From Chrysomallon squamiferum (Eukaryota; Mollusca; Gastropoda; Neomphalida; Peltospiridae): DNA of 12,500 nucleotides. The translations under genes and the position numbers were made by a program. Under the pieces are notes generated by a model that saw nothing but the letters and a program-made list of their open reading frames with translations, was not told where the DNA came from and searched no databases. Below are positions 5,873 through 12,460 of this stretch, one piece after another. The stretch is taken from positions 3,825,912-3,838,411 of the forward strand of contig CM022679.1 in NCBI GenBank assembly GCA_012295275.1, written 5' to 3'. Positions within the stretch are counted from its first letter, which is position 1. Each line of letters begins with the position of its first letter.

Positions 5873-8586
5873 CTGAAATAAATAAATAAATAATATAATA
5901 ATAATAATCATAATCATAATCATAATCATAAACATAATCATAATAATAATAATAATAATAATAATAAAATCAAAGACAGTGATACTTTCGATGTCATTTA
6001 CAATATGAGAAAGAACAGTGAAATACAAATCATGTAAAACATTAACAAGGAGAAAAAATAAGGCAAAGAATAATTAATTAAAACAACTCCAATACCAACA
6101 ACATTGTTATCACTGCCATCTTAGTCGTCGACGTCGTCATCACATTAATGAAGAGAGTCTCAACTATTTACGTTTTGGAGACATCAGAGGTGAGTTTTTA
6201 GTAAGCTGGGAAAGTAGCCACCAGAACGACTGTGTCAAATTATCTCTATTGACTCATCTATCTATCTATATATATATAGCCATCTATCCAACCACCTGTC
6301 CATCTGTCCATCTATCTATTTCTGTCTGTCTTGCTTTATATATATATATCTCTATCTACCTACCTACGTATTTACCTATATCTGGATCTATCTATCTATC
6401 TATCTATCTGTCTACAATCTACATAACCATGAGAAATATGTCTGCGCAGGCACTTACATATTTTTATTAATTTGTTTATATTCTGTGGGTAATACAGGTA
6501 TATCTTGCATCATGTTATTATCATATTTTTACTAATTTTATATTCTGTGGGTAATACAGGTATATCTTACCTCCTGTTATTATCATATTTTTATTAATTT
6601 GTTTATATTCTGTGGGGTAATACAGGTATATCTTACCTCCTGTTATTATCATATTTTTATTAGTTTGTTTATATTCTGTGGGGTAATACAGGTATATCTT
6701 ACCTCCTGTTATTATCATATTTTTATTAATTTGTTTATATTTATATTCTGTGGGTAATACAGGTATATCTTACCTCCTGTTATTATCATATTTTTATTAA
6801 TTTGTTTATATTTATATTCTGTGGGTAATACAGGTATATCTTACCTCCTGTTATTATCATATTTTTATTAATTTGTTTATATTCTGTGGGTAATACAGGT
6901 ATATCTTACCTCCTGTTATTATCATATTTTTATTAATTTATTTATATTCTGTAGTTAATACAGGTATATCTTACTTCCTGTTATTATCATATTTTTATTA
7001 ATTTGTTTATATTTATATTCTGTGGGGTAATACAGGTATATCTTACCTCCTGTTATTATCATATTTTTATTAATTTGTTTATATTTATATTCTGTGGGTA
7101 ATACAGGTATATCTTACCTCTGTTATTATCATATTTTTATTAATTTGTTTATATTTATATTCTGTGGGTAATACAGGTATATCTTACCTCCTGTTATTAT
7201 CATATTTTTATTAATTTGTTTTATTTATATTCTGTGGGTAATACAGGTATATCTTACCTCTGTTATTATCATATTTTTATTAATTTGTTTATATTTATAT
7301 TCTGTGGGTAATACAGGTATATCTTACCTCCTGTTATTATCATATTTTTATTAATTTGTTTATATTTATATTCTGTGGGTAATACAGGTATATCTTACCT
7401 CCTGTTATTATCATATTTTTATTAATTTGTTTATATTTATATTCTGTGGGTAATACAGGTATATCTTACCTCTGTTATTATCATATTTTTATTAATTTGT
7501 TTATATTCTGTGGGTAATACAGGTATATCTTACCTCCTGTTATTATCGTCGCACTTACTATGTTGGGTGACATTTCAGGAGAGCACGTGTTCACCACAAT
7601 GGCCATGATTCCACCAAACACCAGGAATAAGAACGCCAGAATCTGAACAACTCGGAAACCATCGTAAACAGCTGAAGATACAATTAAAACTCACATTTTA
7701 TAATGAATGAATATAATTTATTATGGATGATTACAGTTTACAGTACATAAAGATAATTTACTATTATATAACTATAATGTTCCTTGTATAAATATAATAT
7801 ACCGATATATAAAAATAATGCATTTTTTATAATCATAATGTACTGTTGTATAAGATTAATGTACTGTTATACAATTACAATGTACTGATACAGATGTGTA
7901 ATGTACTGTTATATGATTATTATGTAGTGATATGTAAATGTAATGTCCATCTAATGTAAATATAAGTAAAATGGCCTGTTATATAATTACAATGTTATAT
8001 AAGAATAATGTACTAATACATAAGTATAATCTCCTCTTATATATGTATAGTGTAATTGCAACATGTACTGTTATATACGTATAATTACATGTTATTATAA
8101 TGTACTGTCACCTCAGTATAATAATGTACAGTTATGTAATTAAATGTACTGTTGCATAAGAATAATGTACCGTTCTACAATTAAAATGTGCTGACATATA
8201 TGATAATATAACGATAGTGTACTGTCATATAATTGTAATTGTCAGTATAAATATTATATAAGTAACTTTGGGTGTACATGCAATCACAGGTTTGTACAAT
8301 AAATAATTTTAAATAAAATGTATAGATATATTACATATAACTACCAGCTGTGATTCCAGATTATATAACTCACTAATTGGGACGAATCAGAATTACCTGC
8401 AACTCCAAACTGATAAGAACTACAAAATTCCATGGAAGCTGTGCAAGTCTGCCACAAGCCAGTCATCACATAGCTGCTCTCGAACCATGCAGGCGTGGCG
8501 AATCCAACCAGGAAAAAGAGAAAACTGAAAAACACACCAAATGTTCCTACTTTGTAGACAGTCGACGTCTCGGACCAGTTCGGCAT
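5463..8586 (-). CDS. Claudin/PMP22/EMP-superfamily four-transmembrane protein, three exons, 245 residues
   Basis: Join of 8586-8397, 7671-7534 and 5872-5463 (190+138+410 nt, 246 codons with stop); all junctions are GT-AG and phase 1. Predicted helices lie at about residues 12-33, 69-91, 102-127 and 139-161. The first extracellular loop carries W34...G43-L44-W45-x2-C48-x6-C55, the claudin-superfamily signature, and Arg70 opens helix 2 as in claudins. The loop of about 35 residues is shorter than the roughly 50 of vertebrate claudins. Helix 4 is followed by KSHGSFGH and an 84-residue cytoplasmic tail rich in Thr, Gln, Tyr and Pro, with two TVPQ motifs and PPAY at 237-240 (a PPxY-type WW-domain ligand). 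It ends in QHGV, not the class I PDZ ligand of many claudins. Family members act at cell junctions or as membrane organisers; the specific role here is unknown. The start is the first ATG of exon 1, directly before the first helix. Confidence 0.9.
5877..5967. repeat. (AAT)n/(AATC)n microsatellite at the 3' end of intron 2
   Basis: AAAT, then AAT, then ATCATA repeats starting a few bases from the exon 3 acceptor. In transcript sense this is a T/A-rich tract that supplies the polypyrimidine-like region. The duplicate has a corresponding (AAT)n at about 12172-12220. Confidence 0.88.
6245..6420. repeat. (TATC)n microsatellite in intron 2
   Basis: Interrupted TATC, TGTC, TACC and TATA repeats. 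The equivalent position in the duplicated locus is occupied by a pure (CT)n tract (12461-12500), so the simple repeat changed composition after duplication. Confidence 0.9.
6457..7548 (-). repeat. 16-unit minisatellite carrying a copied 5' splice site in every unit
   Basis: Period 62-72 bp in two length classes (64-66 and 70-72), differing by a 6-bp TTTATA insertion. On the minus strand each unit reads GATAATAACAGGAG, then GTAAGATATACC, then TGTATTACCCACAG, then an AT-rich stretch. The first 14 bases equal the 3' end of exon 2, and the unit next to the exon holds the authentic donor. Variants: units near 7109, 7249 and 7461 have CAGAG|GTAAGA, the unit near 6968 has GGAA|GTAAGA, and the outermost unit (6503) has lost the donor (GCAAGA). 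Every unit also has a CCCACAG that could act as a weak acceptor (CTACAG or similar in one variant). Two units of 66 bp keep an open 22-codon frame, but most other lengths bring in stops. Confidence 0.95.
7534..7671 (-). CDS. Exon 2 of the claudin-like gene: helix 2 and start of helix 3
   Basis: 138 nt, 46 codons, phase 1 at both ends, so skipping it would keep the reading frame but remove helix 2 and break helix 3. It encodes A-VYDGFRVVQILAF through NTCSPEMSPN to SATIITG. The donor chosen is GGAG|GTAAGA at 7534/7533 because it continues the helix 3 sequence in frame into exon 3 (TIITG-G-ILGC). An alternative GTAAGT lies 27 nt upstream (ATA|GTAAGT, about 7561) and would delete SATIITG and two more residues in frame. 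The last 14 bases are repeated throughout the intron 2 minisatellite. Confidence 0.88.
7672..8396 (-). other. Intron 1 of the claudin-like gene
   Basis: 725 bp, phase 1. Donor GTAATT at 8396, acceptor TTGTATCTTCAG ending at 7672. Most of it is the degenerate 21-bp tandem repeat described separately. Confidence 0.85.
7776..8250. repeat. Degenerate 21-bp minisatellite in intron 1
   Basis: The motif AATGTACTGTTATATAA plus four variable bases recurs about 20 times. Three successive units starting at 7837 are exactly 21 bp each. Later units vary by substitution and indels (roughly 18-32 bp). The region is AT-rich with stops in all frames. It probably extends weakly to about 7700. Confidence 0.8.
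8397..8586 (-). CDS. Exon 1 (coding) of the claudin-like gene: helix 1 and extracellular loop signature
   Basis: Encodes residues 1-63 plus the first base of codon 64. It opens MPNWSETSTVYKVGTFG, continues through a Phe/Leu-rich helix, then FATPAWFES and GLWQTC. The donor reads GCAG|GTAATT. Reading on past the donor gives another 17 codons before a stop, which explains why the raw open frame reaches 8341. Any 5' UTR exon lies above 8587; a CAG|GTAAAA donor-like site near 8783 and CTGAG near 8605 are possible but unproven. Confidence 0.9.
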
Positions 8587-8875
8587 GATGTAAAAACTTG
8601 TTAATCCTCAGACAGAATCAGAAATGTATGTAATGAAGGTGTGTAGGTCTAATGAAACTATGTCACCCAGCGAGCTAAACGTTTTAGTCGGGTATGAAAC
8701 AAGGAAGTTTGAAAATAGTCACAGTGTCCTTATTGATTGTGTGTGTTGCTAGTCAGAAGTAAACACTAAACAGGTTTTACCTGAACAGGCTGCGCAAATC
8801 AATAGGTGATCATTGTGTACATGTAAAAGACCACGATATTAGGTAAAGGCGCGGATCAAGAGGTGGTCCTATTGC

Positions 8876-9021
8876 ATTTAATTTAGAATGAAGAGTGGTA
8901 CATTTCAAATATTATACATTTAATTTATAACGATGTTTGTTAAATTTCAAATATTAAATATTTAATTTAGAATGAAGGAAGATAAATTTTAAATATAATA
9001 CATTAATCTGTAATAATGAAG
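8876..9021. repeat. 42-bp tandem repeat, about 3.5 copies
   Basis: Three successive units of exactly 42 bp begin ATTTAATTTA at 8876, 8918 and 8960, followed by a partial unit. AT-rich with stops in every frame. It lies about 300 bp upstream of the gene's start codon. Confidence 0.85.
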
Positions 9022-9105
9022 ATAATAATAACGATGATAATAATGATAATAATACTAATGACGATAATAATAATAAAAATAATGATGATATTAGTAATAA
9101 CGTCA
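9012..9105. repeat. (AAT)n/(GAT)n imperfect trinucleotide tract
   Basis: AATAATGATAATAACGATG-type repeats. The minus-strand open frame through it (Leu/Ser-rich, about 8954-9247) is a low-complexity artefact. Confidence 0.85.
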
Positions 9106-9518
9106 GTATTGACAAGTAAATCAACTGTGTACCTACTGAAACATCCACATATACAGCAGTGACATGAAATATAAAACCAGGAGATGTTTTGTTCATGGTG
9201 GTGGTGGCTGGCAAGCTTTCAAACTGAGGACTCTCTTTATATTTCAACTTGAATTATTACCAGAATTAAATCAACATTACTGTTAATTTAGAACAACAGC
9301 AATGATATATTTTATCCTAACATATTTACTGTATATATCTATATATCTGGGTGTTAATAAAATTACTGAAAATTCCATTTCACAAAAGTATCATTTTAAA
9401 AATATATCATGTAGCAAGCAATCATTCCAAGAATAATATAACTGTCGAATTAGAGTAAGATATAAAGTGAAAAGTAATAGAACACAAAGAAAAGGTTACT
9501 GTAAAGCGAGTGTTTTTC

Positions 9519-9587
9519 ATTGGCTCATTCTTCAGACTTCTCTTGAGAAAAATAATTCCTGAGTTTGTATGTAAACCAATGACGTCA
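9519..9587. promoter_or_regulatory. Possible CCAAT/CRE cluster upstream of the claudin-like gene
   Basis: An inverted CCAAT (ATTGG, 9519-9523) and a direct CCAAT (9576-9580) abut a full palindromic cAMP-response element, TGACGTCA (9580-9587). The site is about 1 kb upstream of the start codon on the gene's 5' side. CREB/ATF and NF-Y commonly act in pairs at promoters. Here only the motifs are visible, no TATA box or start site was identified, and a chance 8-mer cannot be excluded. Confidence 0.3.
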
Positions 9588-9622
9588 CTGGAGTGCGTGC
9601 TTTCGGTCATTGTGTACTCCAT

Positions 9623-10230
9623 GTGATTGTGTGGAGGTAATAAAAAATATTAGTGTCTTATCACACTTACAAATATAACTACGTATCTTAATGTTAATTA
9701 ATACAATCGTGAATATTAATTATTACATCTGATTTTCAGGACTAAGAAATGTTATTAATCACATTACTGCATATAACAAAATAAATAAATAAATAAATAA
9801 AAATAATCATTAAAAAAATATATTACATTCAAATCAAAACAGCTGTTAATATCAAATTATTCATGCATACACACATTCTACACACAATTAATCTCCGTGT
9901 TATAAATTATTTAAAAACCATTTCTCTTGGTGGTGTTTTGCATATAATGCTACTGAGAGAGATCTCACTGTAAAATACTCCTAATGTTTCGATCACAATT
10001 TGAAAAATACGTTTTAATAATAAAAGAAAAATGGGCCGGATCTTAATTATTAGTAAAACTCGACTGTTATCTTTTATTGGACGCTGAGTATCTCAAGAGA
10101 GCATCCTCATATCCCCAGTATCCCCCCAGAATATGATTACGTCAGCCTCAAAATTTACTGGATTTACTAAGAATACGAAACCGTACACAAATTTAAATAT
10201 ATGAGTAAATGCTGGGTTTCATTCTTTCTT
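9623..10230. other. AT-rich intergenic sequence, no gene recognised
   Basis: No credible open frame on either strand. It contains a short (AAAT)n at about 9779-9802 and, near 10076-10144, another inverted CCAAT (ATTGG) followed 58 bp later by ACGTCA, a spacing loosely like that at 9519-9587. Confidence 0.45.
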
Positions 10231-10237
10231 CTTATTT

Positions 10238-10246
10238 CTTTTTTTT

Positions 10247-10278
<32 letters not shown>

Positions 10279-10283
10279 TTTTC
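10238..10283. repeat. Long poly-T tract
   Basis: About 45 bp of T with one C interruption. It could be the poly(A) end of a minus-strand retroposed element, but the sequence to its right shows no recognisable SINE or LINE features. Confidence 0.85.
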
Positions 10284-10372
10284 TTGCATTTGTTGTGGTG
10301 TTTTCTTTGACTGTTTTCTGCGCGAGTTCGTTACCGAATACTGTGTATACGCTAGAGTCTATTCAGACCTAC

Positions 10373-10395
10373 ATATGTATGTTTTTTTATACATG

Positions 10396-10426
<31 letters not shown>

Positions 10427-10440
10427 GTATATGTGTGTAC
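10373..10440. repeat. (GTAT)n microsatellite, left edge of the second repeat block
   Basis: TATGTATGTATG repeats ending in GTACATTATTTAAG (10437-10450), identical over 14 bases to the end of the tract at 1811-1970. Confidence 0.88.
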
Positions 10441-10766
10441 ATTATTTAAGAAAATATGTGCATTTTTGTCAAAACTAGAATTTAATTGCAGCTTAAGAAG
10501 AAAAATAATAAAACAAAACAAAACAAAAACCAGCGACACAAAAAAGAACAAATACCTACAAACCTGAAAAAAAATATTTATATTAATAAATTAAAATAAA
10601 CAAAAACAAAGTCTTGTCCATGATTATGCGCACATGCTATTTAAAGAAAGTGCGTAAAAACCTATACCGAGACGATATATAAAAAATGTCGTCATGGAAA
10701 CATAGGTTCGTTGGTTTGTTCGTTAATACATTAATACATACGTATACTTAAAATAATAACACTATA
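10441..10766 (+). repeat. Degenerate, internally deleted copy of the 1.1-kb unit (left part)
   Basis: It follows the unit order with gaps: TGTGCATTTTTGTCAAAA and TTGCAGCTTAA near the start, an AAAAC-rich segment, then a jump that loses about 430 bp of the MITE (including GGGCGTGGCC), resuming at TCTTGTCCATGATTATGCGC through the right inverted repeat (about 10652-10680) and TCATGGAAACA. A second jump skips the AAAT/AAT tracts to CGTATACTTAAAATAATAA. The unit then continues across the transposon insertion at 11475. Confidence 0.85.
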
Positions 10767-11474
10767 CAATGGTACCTCGAGTTACGAGTGCTCCAACTTA
10801 AGAGCAGATACGGGTCGATTTTTTCCTTTGAGTTGCGAGCCAACATTCGAGTTACGAGCGCGTTTCAGATATGCCGCTGCTAATAGGTGCAAAGAACAAG
10901 ACAACAATCGCCCAGCATCCCGCGTCTCACTCGTTTACTTCACGTGGACACCTCGCCGCGGAAACATTTCTGTTGTGTTCTGTTCGAGTTTTCTGCTGTA
11001 TTTTGCAAAACTTTTTTTTTCAGACCATGGATCCTAAAAAAGTGAGTGGAAAGGACAGTGCTGGGAAGAAGAAGCGGAAGATGTCCATTGAATTAAAGCT
11101 TGAATGTAGTCGACTTGGCTAGGCAGTACGATATGTACCATTCTGAAGCAGAACGAGTCGATAAAGGCTGTAACTCCAGCCAAAGGCGTAAAACTAATTT
11201 GTCTCATCTCCAAGATAAATACGCTTTACAAAACCAATTTATTTCTTTACATTTTCTTTTATTTTGTTTTTATACAATATTTGTCATTTATAAATACATT
11301 TTTTATTGTTATTTAAAAACAGATTAGAAAAAAACCGGATGCTTTTGGGGGAGCTGGAACGGATTAATGGTATTTCAAACAATTTCAGTTGGGAGAATTC
11401 ATTTGATATACGAGCAAACTGAGTTACGAGCTCGGTCACGGAACGAATTAAACTCGTAAGTCAAGGCACCACTA
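10767..11474 (+). mobile_element. Non-autonomous Tigger/pogo-like DNA transposon, 708 bp
   Basis: The left end CAATGGTACCTCGAGTTACG and the right end, read inversely, TAGTGGTGCCTTGACTTACG form imperfect terminal inverted repeats typical of Tigger-type pogo elements. They are flanked by TA duplications (10765-10766 and 11475-11476). A second internal GAGTTACGAGC lies near each end (10849-10859, 11421-11431). It retains a broken piece of the transposase DNA-binding region but no catalytic domain, so movement would have required a transposase supplied in trans. The intact 1.1-kb units show the matching uninterrupted target, which confirms the boundaries. Confidence 0.88.
11027..11214 (+). pseudogene. 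Remnant of a Tigger-type transposase N-terminal DNA-binding domain
   Basis: The frame opens with ATG after TTTTTTTTTCAGACC and reads MDPKKVSGKDSAGKKKRKMS, then IELKLE. The CENP-B/pogo-like helix-turn-helix continues in a second frame as VVDLARQYD (11106 on) and in a third as ILKQNESIKAVTPAKGVK (11140-11193). There are thus at least two frameshifts and small deletions between the blocks. Everything beyond about residue 60 of the transposase, including the DDE domain, is absent and replaced by AT-rich sequence. The lysine-rich start is family-typical. Non-functional. Confidence 0.85.
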
Positions 11475-11771
11475 TATTTTAAATATATGTTGTACTAAAT
11501 TTGATTTCATGAACTTATTAAAACTTAATACGAAACTAATCTACAAATCACAACATGAAATTAGAATTAATTATTTTTTACAATAATTCTTGCAGATTTT
11601 GCTTTCTGATGAACAACTGTTTTCAAGTTTGATGTCGTATACAAAAAACAAACAAAAACCCCCGAATCTTTAGTATTATGACGTTTACACGTTTCTCTAT
11701 CGTCATTAGTAAGTTAATATAAAACTGCGGAAAGCTGTTAATTTAATTACACTGTCTTCTGGATTTACGTT

Positions 11772-12155
11772 TTATACTCTATGTTGTTGAACATAATTTG
11801 AAGCCGAAGGCACTTTCATAGTTTTGTCTCTTCAACAAGACCACCTCTAGGGGGCGCTCTTGCCTGATTATCTGTCGTCTGCGTAACAACTGTCGGATAG
11901 GACGCATTACCCGCTGTCGTCGTCCTCTCAAGGTTGATGTAGTAAACTTCGGTTTCAGGGACATCATAGTGCACTTTTGCAGGCTGAACGACATGGCCCA
12001 AGCTTATATGACTTTTCGTACTGGCAGCGACAACGTTTCCAAATATGATGGCGAGACGGTGTTAAGAGCAAATAACCAAGGTACATGTGCTGTGCCGCTG
12101 ACATAGATGATGATGTCAATTCCATAGATTACGTCTTCGAGACATCCTAAAACAC
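11772..12155 (-). pseudogene. Decayed duplicate of claudin-like exon 3
   Basis: It is preceded by an intact acceptor (TTTATCTCAG) and starts GVLGCLEDV in the same phase as exon 3. Compared with the source, a 12-bp in-frame deletion falls in the helix 3/second-loop region. A 10-bp deletion in helix 4 (near 12056) then shifts the frame and gives an early TAA at 12006-12004. The tail remains readable in the other frame (GHVVQPAKVHYDV, YYINLERTTTAGN, SYPTVVTQTTDNQARAPP). It is then broken by a 1-bp deletion (stop TGA near 11820) and a 15-bp deletion that removes the bases encoding PPAY and its neighbours. GTATAA survives at the old stop. Without functional upstream exons this is a pseudogene. A truncated expressed paralogue is possible only if exons 1-2 exist beyond 12500. 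Confidence 0.85.
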
Positions 12156-12170
12156 CTGAGATAAAAAAAA

Positions 12171-12171
<1 letters not shown>

Positions 12172-12209
<38 letters not shown>

Positions 12210-12220
12210 GTAATAATAAA
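12172..12220. repeat. (AAT)n microsatellite beside the decayed exon
   Basis: A pure AAT tract of about 15 units with one AGT interruption. It is homologous in position to the AAT/AATC tract of intron 2 in the source gene. Confidence 0.9.
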
Positions 12221-12457
12221 ATCCACGACAGTAATACTTTCGATATCCTTTACAATATGAGAAAGAATTTTGAAATAAAAATTATGTAAAGAAAATTAAT
12301 AAGGAAAAAAAATAAAGAAAAGAATAATAAAATAAAATAAATAAAAATAAAATTGTTCTCTCAGCAGTCTGAACTATTTACATTTACGATACTTCAGAGG
12401 TGAGTATTTATTAAGCTGGGAAAATAGACACCAAAATATCTGTGTCATATTATTGAC

Positions 12458-12460
<3 letters not shown>

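Larger units (their letters stand above)
5215..6265 (-). repeat. Segmental duplication, source copy (3' flank, exon 3, part of intron 2)
   Basis: Matches 11477-12460 in the same orientation: the ATATATGTTGTACTAAATT flank, the AAAACTGCGGAAAGCTG 3' flank, exon 3, the AAT tract, GACAGTRATACTTTCGAT, TTTACAATATGAGAAAGAA and CAGAGGTGAGT...AAGCTGGGAAA up to the simple repeat. Exonic and non-exonic parts are both conserved, so this is a genomic duplication and not a retrocopy. Confidence 0.88.
5873..7533 (-). other. Intron 2 of the claudin-like gene
   Basis: 1661 bp, phase 1, from GTAAGA at 7533 to TTTATTTCAG at 5873. In transcript order it holds the splice-donor minisatellite (7548-6457), a TATC-type microsatellite (about 6420-6245), about 250 bp of moderately complex sequence that is also present in the duplicate at 12220-12460, and an AAT/AATC repeat (about 5963-5880) next to the acceptor. 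Confidence 0.87.
11477..12460 (-). repeat. Segmental duplication, second copy (3' flank, decayed exon 3, part of intron 2)
   Basis: Same orientation and order as 5215-6265. A local insertion near 11640-11695 adds an AAAC/CCCC stretch. It ends at the (CT)n tract where the source has (TATC)n. The homologous remainder of intron 2 and exons 2 and 1 would lie past the window edge. Confidence 0.88.

Noticed and set aside
6457-7548. Regularly spaced repeats resembling a CRISPR array
   Set aside because: Units are contiguous and near-identical with no unique spacers, the context is an intron of an animal gene, and there are no cas genes.
7534-7562. Alternative exon 2 donor ATA|GTAAGT near 7561
   Set aside because: It matches the donor consensus well and stays in phase, but using it removes SATIITG from helix 3. 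The downstream GGAG|GTAAGA gives a complete helix. Kept only as a possible alternative.
8377-8604. Plus-strand ORF of 75 codons
   Set aside because: Antisense shadow of exon 1, which has the clear claudin signature on the other strand.
9422-9622. Minus-strand 66-codon ORF beginning MEYTMTESTHSS
   Set aside because: No recognisable domain, Ser/Thr/Phe-rich composition expected from AT-rich DNA, and it covers the CCAAT/CRE cluster. Not supported as a gene.
10201-10567. Plus-strand ORFs of 82-90 codons starting near the poly-T tract
   Set aside because: The Phe run is poly-T and the Met/Tyr/Val/Cys part is (GTAT)n. No independent evidence for a protein.
11772-12155. Exon 3 duplicate as a processed retrocopy
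   Set aside because: The homology continues across the acceptor into intron 2 and into the non-transcribed 3' flank, so it is a genomic duplication.
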